A stretch of DNA of 64,000 nt from contig NZ_JMKP01000001.1 of NCBI RefSeq assembly GCF_000685805.1, forward strand, positions 124,001 to 188,000. Direction: 5' to 3'. Of this stretch, positions 55,714-63,298 are shown piece after piece. The notes under the pieces are model-generated. The model did not search any database. It was not told the origin of the DNA and worked only from the letters and a program-made list of their open reading frames with translations. Both the position numbers and the translations under genes were made by a program. This stretch comes from Psychrobacter phenylpyruvicus DSM 7000 = NBRC 102152 (GTDB lineage: Bacteria > Pseudomonadota > Gammaproteobacteria > Pseudomonadales > Moraxellaceae). The stretch's first letter is position 1. Each line of letters starts with the position of its first letter.

Positions 55714-57126
55714 ATGGTTCACTTCAAATTCCCAACCGCATATACAATTCTATTTTCTCTTATCGTGATAATGGCCGCCCTGACTTGGATAATTCCTGCT
55801 GGTCAATATGATTTGGTGCATAGTGCAGAACTTGGTAAGGATATTCCAGTTGCAGGAACCTTTCACTATATAGAGTCAAATCGACAAGGAATTGTTGATA
55901 TTTTAATGGCGCCTATTAATGGGTTTTATGATCATACTACGGGTCAAGCAAACGCTGTGGACGTGGCGGTGTTTGTATTAATTATTGGTGCATTTATTGC
56001 TGTAGCCACAAAAAGTGGGGCTATTGATGCAGGTATTGCTCGCTCTATTTCTAAGCTTGAGGGTAGAGAAAAATGGATAATCCCAATTATTATGGGGCTA
56101 CTGGCAATCGGTGGTACAACCTATGGTATGGCCGAAGAAACCCTAGCGTTTTATGCCATTGTCATTCCGGTCATGATTGCTGCTGGATATGATGCGTTAA
56201 CAGGCGTTGCTATTGTTATGGTAGGGGCTGGTATTGGCGTATTGGGCTCTACAATTAATCCATTTTCCACAGTTATTGCAGCCAATGCGGCCGGCATCAA
56301 CTTTATAGATGGTATTTGGCTTAGAGTGTTCATTTTAATCGCAGGCTGGGCAATATGTGCCGGCTATGTGATGCGATATGCCGCTAAAGTAAAAAAAGAT
56401 CCTTCCTCCTCATTAGTTGCTGACTTGAAGCAGTCCAATGAAAGGTATTTTTTAGGTCAAGAGCAAGCACAAAAAGTAATTCCGGAGTTAAATAGGCAAC
56501 GTAAATTAATTTTATTTGTTTTCTGCTTAACTTTTGTGGTTCTTATTTATGGGGTAGCATTGGCGGGCTGGTGGATGACAGAAATGGGGGCTTTATTTCT
56601 GGGAAGTACTATCCTCATTGGAATCATCGCTCGTATGAATGAAGAAGATTTAACGACCACAATAGTCGATGGGGCACAAGACCTATTAGGGGTCGCTATA
56701 ATTATTGCCTTAGCTCGAGGCATAGTGGTTATTATGGATGACGGCAATATCACACCTACCATTTTACATGCAGCCGAAATAGGCGTGCAGGATATGTCTA
56801 CCTTCGCTTTTATTAATGGTGTGTATTGGATTGAGATGTTTATGTCCTTGGTCGTGCCTTCTTCCTCTGGTTTGGCGGTGTTAACAATGCCTATCATGGC
56901 GCCTTTGGCAGATTTTGCTGGTGTAGATCGTTCTTTAGTGGTCACAGCGTTTCAGTCAGCTTGTGGGTTGCCTAACTTGATTACTCCGACCTCAGGCGTG
57001 GTCATGGGAGGGCTGGTTCTGGGCCGAGTATCTTACGGTATATGGTTTAAGTTTATGTGGCCCTTATTATTAATGTTAATCACTCTAGTCACTATTGTGC
57101 TTAACGTGGGTATTTTTCTATCCTAG
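55714..57126 (+). CDS. YfcC-family permease (DcuC/ArcD-like)
   Basis: 470 residues, about 11-12 hydrophobic segments. N-terminus FKFPTAYTILFSLIVIMAAL and WIIPAGQYD is typical of the YfcC group; SGLAVLTMPIMAPLADFAGV and SACGLPNLITPTSGVVMGGL form the second conserved half. The family includes predicted basic amino acid antiporters and C4-dicarboxylate carriers. Inner membrane. Downstream partner of the opine dehydrogenase gene; the pair suggests uptake or exchange of an opine or its amino-acid part. AAGGA precedes the ATG. Confidence 0.85.
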   Translation: MVHFKFPTAYTILFSLIVIMAALTWIIPAGQYDLVHSAELGKDIPVAGTFHYIESNRQGIVDILMAPINGFYDHTTGQANAVDVAVFVLIIGAFIAVATKSGAIDAGIARSISKLEGREKWIIPIIMGLLAIGGTTYGMAEETLAFYAIVIPVMIAAGYDALTGVAIVMVGAGIGVLGSTINPFSTVIAANAAGINFIDGIWLRVFILIAGWAICAGYVMRYAAKVKKDPSSSLVADLKQSNERYFLGQEQAQKVIPELNRQRKLILFVFCLTFVVLIYGVALAGWWMTEMGALFLGSTILIGIIARMNEEDLTTTIVDGAQDLLGVAIIIALARGIVVIMDDGNITPTILHAAEIGVQDMSTFAFINGVYWIEMFMSLVVPSSSGLAVLTMPIMAPLADFAGVDRSLVVTAFQSACGLPNLITPTSGVVMGGLVLGRVSYGIWFKFMWPLLLMLITLVTIVLNVGIFLS

Positions 57127-57158
57127 GGTGTTAAACCCAGATGAGTTTACTTGTCTAA

Positions 57159-57293
57159 TGTAGAGTTATCCCTATCCAATCACTGCAAAAACAGGTGGGT
57201 AATGAGCTCAAACAGTATTATAAATTACAGCAGGATGGCTCCTTTACCACTGATGTGATTACCCTAGTTGCAAATAATTTGCTGAAGTCATAA
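57159..57293 (+). pseudogene. Possible 3' remnant of an unidentified gene
   Basis: An open stretch of 44 codons without a usable start, ending ...NELKQYYKLQQDGSFTTDVI then TLVANNLLKS and TAA. Its composition looks like the C-terminus of a real soluble protein, perhaps a methyltransferase, but the match is too short to name. It overlaps the end of the phospholipase D gene by a few bases. It may be what is left of a gene once downstream of the yfcC-like permease. Confidence 0.3.
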
Positions 57294-58832
57294 CAACCAC
57301 TCAATCGGTAATAACGAGCAGATCCACACCCCAATACGAGCCCAGACTGTGCTATGCGGTTCATCGTCAAATTCAACTATTTGATGGTCTTCAATGGTCT
57401 CCCAGTGCAATTTACCTTTCGGAGTTTTACTCACCTTATAACTGTATTCCATTTGATTTTGTTTCATATTGTCTGCCAGATAACGGGCTATCTCTTCACT
57501 ATCAAAAACAAACCCCATTTCGGTATTTAACGCAGCTGATCGAGGGTCTATATTAAAAGAACCGACAAATAGTGTTTTATTATCAATAATAAAGGTTTTG
57601 GCATGTAAGCTGGCACCACTACTTTTGATGACACCCCCATGGTTTCTGGTAACTACTGTTGCTTGAGGCTTAAGCTCATATAAGGAGATACCCGCTAACA
57701 ATAAAGGCTTGCGGTATTTGGCATAACCCGCGTGTACCGGAATCACGTCGGTAGCTGCCAGAGAGTTGGTCAATACCGAAATCTCTTTACCTTCATTAGA
57801 CAGACGACGAAATAGAGCAGCTCCTTCCTTGGCCGGCACAAAATAAGGAGAAATAATCAACAACTCTTCTTTGGTATTTTGCATTAAGGGCGCAAGATGC
57901 GCCAATACTGAGTCAGTATCTTTTGATTTATTTAATACCTTGGCTGGGTCATCACTGATGAGATTTACCTCAGTCCAGATTAGTGGCAGTGACCCTTCAC
58001 GCAGTTGCTTAACGAAAGTCGATTGTCCCAATTCTTGTAAGAAAATCTGTGTTTCTTTATCTTCTGCAGGCGTAATATCAAAAGTTTCAGAGGGAGTACT
58101 CTTAACGATGTTTTGTAGTGGATAAGAGGATTCACTGGCCCAGTAGCGGTCAAAGTCTTGTTCCACATCCTTGGCAGCTGGGCCTACAGCGGTCATATCT
58201 AAGTCTGCAAATAATACTCCACTACCAAAGCCAAAGTATTCATCGCCTACGTTACGGCCCCCCGTTATAGTCACCAGTCCATCGGCAGTAAACGACTTAT
58301 TGTGCATACGACGATTTAATCGAAAGAAGTCACTCAAGTAGCCCAAAGGACGAAATCTACGCTGCATGAAGGGGTTGAATAGGCGTATCTCAATATTCGG
58401 GTGAGCATTGACACTGGCGAGTAACTCATCCATACCCCCGGTATTATTGTCATCAAGTAACAGGCGGACGCGGACGCCGCGCTCAGCAGCTTGATACAAG
58501 CTTTGCATCAATAGATGGCCTGTGGTGTCATCACGCCAAATATAATATTGGACATCTAAGGTCTTTTGAGCCGAAGCCGCCAATGACAATCGGGCTAAAA
58601 AGGCCTCGTGGCTATCAGCTAGTAAATAGATGCCACTGAGGCCAGGATGTTGTTGCATCGAGGGTAGAAACTGTTGGGCCAAAGTTGTATTAGGGTCAAC
58701 TGGTAAATAATGGGATTCAGTGCGATCCGTATTGTCAGGCAAACTTTGATAAGTAAGTATTGCCACAAGACTCAAAAGAGCAATTAGGCTGACAATAAAA
58801 AGCAAAACTATTTTTAAGGTTTTTATTAGCAT
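57288..58832 (-). CDS. Phospholipase D-family cardiolipin synthase (ClsC-like)
   Basis: 514 residues. One N-terminal membrane segment (TLKIVLLFIVSLIALLSLVA), then two phospholipase D domains, each with a full HKD motif: HNKSFTADGLVTITGGRN near 175-190, and HAKTFIIDNKTLFVGSFNID near 410-430. ClsC-type enzymes join phosphatidylglycerol with a second phospholipid to make cardiolipin. A short basic/hydrophobic C-terminus (VWARIGVWICSLLPIEWLL) resembles that of E. coli ClsC. Ribosome site is weak; the first ATG is used. Confidence 0.88.
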   Translation of the reverse strand: MLIKTLKIVLLFIVSLIALLSLVAILTYQSLPDNTDRTESHYLPVDPNTTLAQQFLPSMQQHPGLSGIYLLADSHEAFLARLSLAASAQKTLDVQYYIWRDDTTGHLLMQSLYQAAERGVRVRLLLDDNNTGGMDELLASVNAHPNIEIRLFNPFMQRRFRPLGYLSDFFRLNRRMHNKSFTADGLVTITGGRNVGDEYFGFGSGVLFADLDMTAVGPAAKDVEQDFDRYWASESSYPLQNIVKSTPSETFDITPAEDKETQIFLQELGQSTFVKQLREGSLPLIWTEVNLISDDPAKVLNKSKDTDSVLAHLAPLMQNTKEELLIISPYFVPAKEGAALFRRLSNEGKEISVLTNSLAATDVIPVHAGYAKYRKPLLLAGISLYELKPQATVVTRNHGGVIKSSGASLHAKTFIIDNKTLFVGSFNIDPRSAALNTEMGFVFDSEEIARYLADNMKQNQMEYSYKVSKTPKGKLHWETIEDHQIVEFDDEPHSTVWARIGVWICSLLPIEWLL

Positions 58833-58910
58833 AAGACGGCTCTTTTGGGATAACAGAGTATTGCGGCTAAAGGGTTTACGCCTTGGTCATAATAGCAGAA
58901 GAGTGGGGAT

Positions 58911-58938
58911 AAAAAAGCCTGCTAAGACCAGCAGGCTT
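58911..58938 (-). terminator. Terminator of the lgt-thyA-folA group
   Basis: On the minus strand GCCTGCT, six-base loop, AGCAGGC, then six T. About 60 bp past the folA stop. Confidence 0.9.
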
Positions 58939-58999
58939 AAGTTGACGAGTTGTTATAGTATTTATTAACCTAACCTAACTTAATAAGTTAAGCTCTAAA

Positions 59000-59581
59000 C
59001 TAATCTTTTTTTTGTTTATAAGTCACAAACTTATAATTCAAGCCACTATTGTCATCAGTAAATGATTCTGACTCTTCGGTAAGCTCAAAGCTATCTGGTA
59101 TTTCTGGATAAAAAGCATCACCGTCTTCAATGACGGTATCTACTACGGTCAACTCAATACGGTCAGTAAAAATCATCGCATTTTTAAATACTTTTTCGCC
59201 GCCGATAACCCAAATAGTTTCAAACTTTAAGCCATGAGCGACATTGGCAGCATGAGTCAATGCATCGTCTAAATTGTGGACCACATGCACATCTTCTAGG
59301 TTTTCTAAGCCTTTTTGCTGCGCATAGTCTAATTGGGTAGTAATGATAAAGTTCACGCGTTTTGGCAGTGGTTTGGACCCCATAGACTCAAAGGTTTTAC
59401 GGCCCATAATGACGATACCTTTTAAGCCAGTGTCGACATACGTATCGGTTTCAGCAGTAGTCATGGCCTTAAAGTGCTTTAAATCATTGGGGATATGCCA
59501 AGGTAAGTCATTACCTTTACCGATACAACGGTTGCTGCTAATGGCAGCGATTTGGGCAACTTGAGTATGGGCATAGCTCAT
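59000..59581 (-). CDS. folA: Dihydrofolate reductase
   Basis: 193 residues from ATG 59581, chosen because AAGGACC lies just upstream; an ATG six codons earlier has no such site. Reduces dihydrofolate with NADPH, regenerating the cofactor consumed by ThyA. Motifs: IAAISSNRCIGKGNDLPWHI with the catalytic acidic residue Asp33 in PNDLKHFK, IVIMGRKTFESMG for NADPH, and WVIGGEKVFKNA. About 30 residues longer than E. coli FolA, from inserts near 43-52 and 88-105. Third gene of the lgt-thyA-folA group. Confidence 0.95.
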   Translation of the reverse strand: MSYAHTQVAQIAAISSNRCIGKGNDLPWHIPNDLKHFKAMTTAETDTYVDTGLKGIVIMGRKTFESMGSKPLPKRVNFIITTQLDYAQQKGLENLEDVHVVHNLDDALTHAANVAHGLKFETIWVIGGEKVFKNAMIFTDRIELTVVDTVIEDGDAFYPEIPDSFELTEESESFTDDNSGLNYKFVTYKQKKD

Positions 59582-59648
59582 AAAAAGGTCCTTAATCAAT
59601 AATAAATTATTGTGTTTATAGATTGCTTACAGGCGTGGAGCTCTTGGT

Positions 59649-60515
59649 CTATACCGCCACTGGTGCTTTGATAGCTGGGTGCGATTTATAGTTCTCTACT
59701 CGAATGTCATCAAAGGTAAAATCAAAAATATCTTTGATTTCAGGATTTAACCATAAGCTTGGTAGATCATAAGCTTCCCGAGACAGCTGCTCGTTTACCT
59801 GTTCAATATGGTTTTGATATAAGTGACAGTCGCCGCCAGTCCAAATAAATTCGCCCACATCTAAATCACAGACCTGCGCAACCATGTGGGTTAATAGAGA
59901 GTAGCTGGCAATATTAAATGGCACGCCCAAGAACAAATCGGCTGAACGCTGATATAGTTGACAAGACAGCTTGCCATCTGCCACAAAGAACTGGAATAGC
60001 GTATGACAAGGGGGCAGGGCAACTTGTGTGGCTTCCGCAGGGTTCCAGCCCGAAACAATCAAACGGCGAGAGTTTGGATTGGTTTTGATCTGCTCAATCA
60101 CTTCGCTAATTTGATCAATACCATCTTGATTGTAGCTGCCGTCTTCAGCTTTACTGGCGCCATAGTTGCGCCACTGATGACCGTAAATTGGGCCAAGCTC
60201 TCCTTCAGGACGACCAAAGCGAGCGGTTTGTTCCGCGGTTGACCATTCATTCCAAATACGTACATTATGGTCTTGTAAATACTTAACGTGAGTATCGCCC
60301 TTTAAAAACCAAAATAGCTCATAAGTAATTGATTTCATATGAACTTTTTTGGTAGTAAATAGCGGAAAACCATCTTGTAGGTCGAAACGTAACTGGGCGC
60401 CAAAATGACTACGAGTGCCGGTGCCAGTACGGTCCCCTTTTTCGGTACCGTGGTCACGCACGTAGCGGATTAAATCAAGATAGGCGGCTTCATTTTTGCT
60501 AGTTATCATAGTCAT
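59649..60515 (-). CDS. thyA: Thymidylate synthase
   Basis: 288 residues (264 in E. coli). Methylates dUMP with methylene-tetrahydrofolate, giving dTMP and dihydrofolate. Nucleophile Cys170 in [13 protein letters not shown], dUMP-binding [19 protein letters not shown], and the N-terminal arginine loop [13 protein letters not shown] are present. The C-terminus ends in KAPVAV, the normal mobile tail. An insert of about 25 residues ([20 protein letters not shown] region, to GSYNQDG) explains the length, as in other members. It starts 24 bp after lgt and lies 67 bp before folA. ATG 60509 is an alternative start. Confidence 0.97.
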   Translation of the reverse strand: MTMITSKNEAAYLDLIRYVRDHGTEKGDRTGTGTRSHFGAQLRFDLQDGFPLFTTKKVHMKSITYELFWFLKGDTHVKYLQDHNVRIWNEWSTAEQTARFGRPEGELGPIYGHQWRNYGASKAEDGSYNQDGIDQISEVIEQIKTNPNSRRLIVSGWNPAEATQVALPPCHTLFQFFVADGKLSCQLYQRSADLFLGVPFNIASYSLLTHMVAQVCDLDVGEFIWTGGDCHLYQNHIEQVNEQLSREAYDLPSLWLNPEIKDIFDFTFDDIRVENYKSHPAIKAPVAV

Positions 60516-60539
60516 ACTGTCAAATCATCAAAAGGTAAA

Positions 60540-61424
60540 TTAAGAGTGAGTGGCGTATTTGCCCCAGTCATATTGCTGACGGCGATAGGCTAGAACCATT
60601 AATACTATCCCAATAATAATCATGGGCAGGGTATAAAGTTGGCCTTTACTCATCCAACCAAAAATCAGGGCATAGCCTTCATCTGGCTGACGGAAAAACT
60701 CGATGGTAAAGCGGCTAAATCCATAACACAGCATAAATAGTGCTGTAACCGCCATGCGTGGACGGGGTTTGGAAGAAAACCACCATACTAATATGAAAGT
60801 TAATAAACCTTCTGCTAATGCCTCATACAACTGCGAGGGGTGACGGGGAAGCAGATAGTTACCGTTCACATCTGTCATCAACGACTGTAGCGCAGGATTG
60901 GTAGCAATCAGTGCGGCATCAAAATTTACCGCTTGAGGGAAATAGGTTAGCCAGTTATAGCCCCCGTCTGAGACCCGGCCCCAAAGCTCGCCATTGATGT
61001 AGTTACCAATTCGACCAAAGAGTAGGCCTGTAGGCACACAGGGTACAATAAAGTCTAAAACATTAAAGATGGGTTTTTTGTATTTTTTCGCAAAGTAAAC
61101 CATGGCTAGGGCAACGCCTATAAAACCACCATGGAATGACATACCCCCTTCCCATACCCTGAACAGATACATCGGGTTTTGCAGCAGTTCGCTAAATTGA
61201 TATAAAAGTACATAACCAATGCGGCCGCCTAAAATGACACCCAAGGCCCCAAAGAACACAAGGTCAGAAACCATCTCTGTACTCCAGCCTTCACGTTTGG
61301 TGCTGCGATACCAAGCCAGCCCATAGGCGGCGACAAAGGCGAGCAAGTACATAAAGCCGTACCAGTGCACTTGGAGGGGGCCAAGTGAAAAAGCGACAGG
61401 GTCGAATTGAGGATGAATCATCAT
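60540..61424 (-). CDS. lgt: Prolipoprotein diacylglyceryl transferase
   Basis: 294 residues, about seven membrane segments. Transfers diacylglyceryl from phosphatidylglycerol to the lipobox cysteine, the first step of lipoprotein maturation. N-terminus HPQFDPVAFSLGPLQVHWYG, GGRIGYVLLYQ, HGGFIGVALAMVYFAKKY, and the Lgt signature GRIGNYINGELWGR (Arg and Asn essential) are all visible; HPSQLYEALAEG follows. lgt-thyA linkage is common in gammaproteobacteria. Two adjacent ATGs; the first is kept. Confidence 0.97.
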   Translation of the reverse strand: MMIHPQFDPVAFSLGPLQVHWYGFMYLLAFVAAYGLAWYRSTKREGWSTEMVSDLVFFGALGVILGGRIGYVLLYQFSELLQNPMYLFRVWEGGMSFHGGFIGVALAMVYFAKKYKKPIFNVLDFIVPCVPTGLLFGRIGNYINGELWGRVSDGGYNWLTYFPQAVNFDAALIATNPALQSLMTDVNGNYLLPRHPSQLYEALAEGLLTFILVWWFSSKPRPRMAVTALFMLCYGFSRFTIEFFRQPDEGYALIFGWMSKGQLYTLPMIIIGIVLMVLAYRRQQYDWGKYATHS

Positions 61425-61650
61425 GAGTGAGGTCTACCTGATTATATTATGGCTGTCATAATAACAAAAATAGACCATTAACACATTAACTGTAAAGTGT
61501 ATTTGAGTAGGATGAAAAATAAGCCAATCTCTCATGTAAAAAGCCCTCATTCACACGGGCCATAGTCAGTTATCAGATGGATAAATCAATGAGACTGCCC
61601 CATAATATAAAGGACTAATACTATCCCCCGGTATCTATTAAGGAAAAACT

Positions 61651-62499
61651 ATGTGTATTGCCGCCATTGCCTGGCAGTTGTTTGATGAGCTGCCCTTAGT
61701 GATCTTGTCTAACCGTGATGAGTTTTTGCAGCGGCCTACCACATCGGCACACCAATGGTCTGATTTACCTATCTATGCCGGTCGTGATGATCAAAGTGGC
61801 GGCACTTGGCTCGGCATTCATCAGCAGCCCTTAGCTTCAACTAATCAGTTTAGCCAAAATGGACGCTGGGCAGCGGTATTGAATTTTCGCGATGGGGTAC
61901 AGGCTGCCCCAGATCAGCGTTCTCGAGGGGAGCTGGTCACCAACTTTTTGAGCAGTGATTTGTCGCCTTTGGCCTATGCTCGACAAGTGGATTTGCAAGC
62001 TTATGCCGGCTTCAACTTGATTGTCGGCGATGACAAACAGGCGGTACTGGTTAATAATCGTGGCTATCCACCCACACCGCTACACAGTGGGCTGCATATT
62101 ATCTCCAATGGCCAACCTGATGATGCTTGGTTTAAGTCTGAACGTCTGCGGGGCAGGGTACGCCAAGAAGTGCTGCCGTTAATTAGTGAAAGCTTAGAGT
62201 TTCATGAGGGAGATAAAGATTATTGGTTACCTGCGGCGTGGAACGTACTAACCGATACGCTACAAGCCCCTGATGAGCAGCTGCCCGATACCGGTATGCC
62301 TCCTGCTTTAGAGCAAGCTCTATCCTCGATTTGTATTGATACTCCTGAATTACCGAATTATGGCACGAGGACTCAAAGTATTTTGACTATGAGCCAGGTC
62401 ATTGACGCCCAAAATCAACAACAGCTACAAGACGGTAAGCCACATAAGCTATCTTTAGTTAGCCGGGAGTACCAGTCACAGCACCACCAAGCTAGTTAA
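61651..62499 (+). CDS. NRDE (TANGO2-like) family protein
   Basis: 282 residues. Begins MCIAAIAWQ with Cys2, the potential N-terminal nucleophile of the NRDE/TANGO2 family, followed by VILSNRDEFLQRPT containing the name motif NRDE, GRDDQSGGTWLGI and GLHIISNGQPDDAWFKSERLR. Family members are cytosolic with no firm enzymatic role; animal TANGO2 and some bacterial homologues have been linked to haem mobilisation. AAGGA precedes the ATG. Last typical chromosomal gene before the AT-rich end segment. Confidence 0.88.
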   Translation: MCIAAIAWQLFDELPLVILSNRDEFLQRPTTSAHQWSDLPIYAGRDDQSGGTWLGIHQQPLASTNQFSQNGRWAAVLNFRDGVQAAPDQRSRGELVTNFLSSDLSPLAYARQVDLQAYAGFNLIVGDDKQAVLVNNRGYPPTPLHSGLHIISNGQPDDAWFKSERLRGRVRQEVLPLISESLEFHEGDKDYWLPAAWNVLTDTLQAPDEQLPDTGMPPALEQALSSICIDTPELPNYGTRTQSILTMSQVIDAQNQQQLQDGKPHKLSLVSREYQSQHHQAS

Positions 62500-62638
62500 T
62501 ATTTGAGGCTAAAACATAAAGGATGGACTCATATCTGGGCTTATTAATGATTACCGAATTGTACAATAAAACCATAGTGGGTATTATCTTGTCATATACA
62601 TGAAGTGTATTGTAAAACTTAAAACCAAATTGAAGTGA

Positions 62639-62983
62639 GTGGAGCTTGATAAGCGATTAAACAAACAGAAACTATTTATGGGGTCTCTTTTAGGACAGGT
62701 GCTAGTTAGAAATAGCAAAGAAGAAAAATTTATTTAGAACTACCTTGCGAAAAACTTTCCTAAGTTTCTAACTGGAAAATCAGATAAAGAGCTGTTTGAG
62801 AGTATGGTCAAAAGTTTGGACAGTGATATGGGCCTAGATGAAAAAGAGTTATCTAAATCTAATAGTCAAGTATCACAACATGGACATGGAAAAATCAGCA
62901 ACCTCAGTTTTATATCCATACTATTTATGAAGTACATAAGAATAATTATATACGACAGTATATGTCGCGTTAGTGGGTTTTAG
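62639..62983 (+). pseudogene. Degenerate gene remnant with an in-frame stop
   Basis: A GTG-started frame reads about 32 codons (LDKRLNKQKLFMGSLLGQVL, then VRNSKEEKFI) to TAG at 62735. It continues in the same frame with protein-like sequence (NYLAKNFPKFLTGKSDKELF, then ESMVKSLDSDMGLDEKEL) to a second TAG at 62981. Charge pattern and codons look like a former gene with one nonsense mutation; the last 15 codons may be non-coding. I do not recognise the family. Confidence 0.4.
62954..62968. promoter_or_regulatory. Possible operator upstream of the Dnd-like genes
   Basis: Inverted repeat CGACA-GTATA-TGTCG, about 105 bp before the first gene of the locus. A 5-bp arm is short and could be chance. 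Confidence 0.25.
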
Positions 62984-63072
62984 TAATAAAAGATGATTAT
63001 TTGTTGCTATTATAAGCATTGAATAAAAATTAGCATTTTATTTAATAAATAATTATGAAAGGAGAAATAGGA

Positions 63073-63288
63073 ATGAATAAAGAACCTGAAATACAGGTGG
63101 AAGAGCTTTTACTTTGGAGTGATATTAATATCCACAAGATTCTGGAAGAAGTGTGTAGGGAATACGGTGTTTCTGAGTATGCGTTAGCAGAGTTAGTTAA
63201 CTGGCAACGAGAGCGCCAACAAGTAACTAAAAGTCGTAATAGAAACGCAACCTTCGATGAGGTATTTGAAAATCACTGGAATTCTTGA
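63073..63288 (+). CDS. Small protein associated with a DNA-modification locus
   Basis: 71 residues, acidic first half and basic centre: LLWSDINIHKILEEVCREYG, SEYALAELVNWQRERQQVTK, then NATFDEVFENHW. No membrane segment, one cysteine. ATG 63073 has AAAGGAG 8 bases upstream; an ATG six codons earlier overlaps that site. The next gene starts 10 bp after the stop, with its ribosome site overlapping the stop codon, so the two are translationally linked. Small proteins of about this size next to dndD are annotated in some Dnd clusters; assignment here rests on context and is not certain. Confidence 0.7.
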   Translation: MNKEPEIQVEELLLWSDINIHKILEEVCREYGVSEYALAELVNWQRERQQVTKSRNRNATFDEVFENHWNS

Positions 63289-63298
63289 GGAGTAAAAT

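Larger units (their letters stand above)
62500..63072. other. AT-rich spacer at the edge of the Dnd-like locus
   Basis: 573 bp. It contains the gene remnant at 62639-62983, a short inverted repeat at 62954-62968 and a weak promoter candidate (TTGAAT at 63019, TAATAA at 63043, 18 bp apart) for the following operon. No tRNA, integrase or long repeat that would mark an attachment site was found. Confidence 0.5.

Noticed and set aside
62500..63072. tRNA or attachment site marking a genomic island
   Set aside because: No cloverleaf, integrase or flanking direct repeat could be seen, so island status rests only on content and context.
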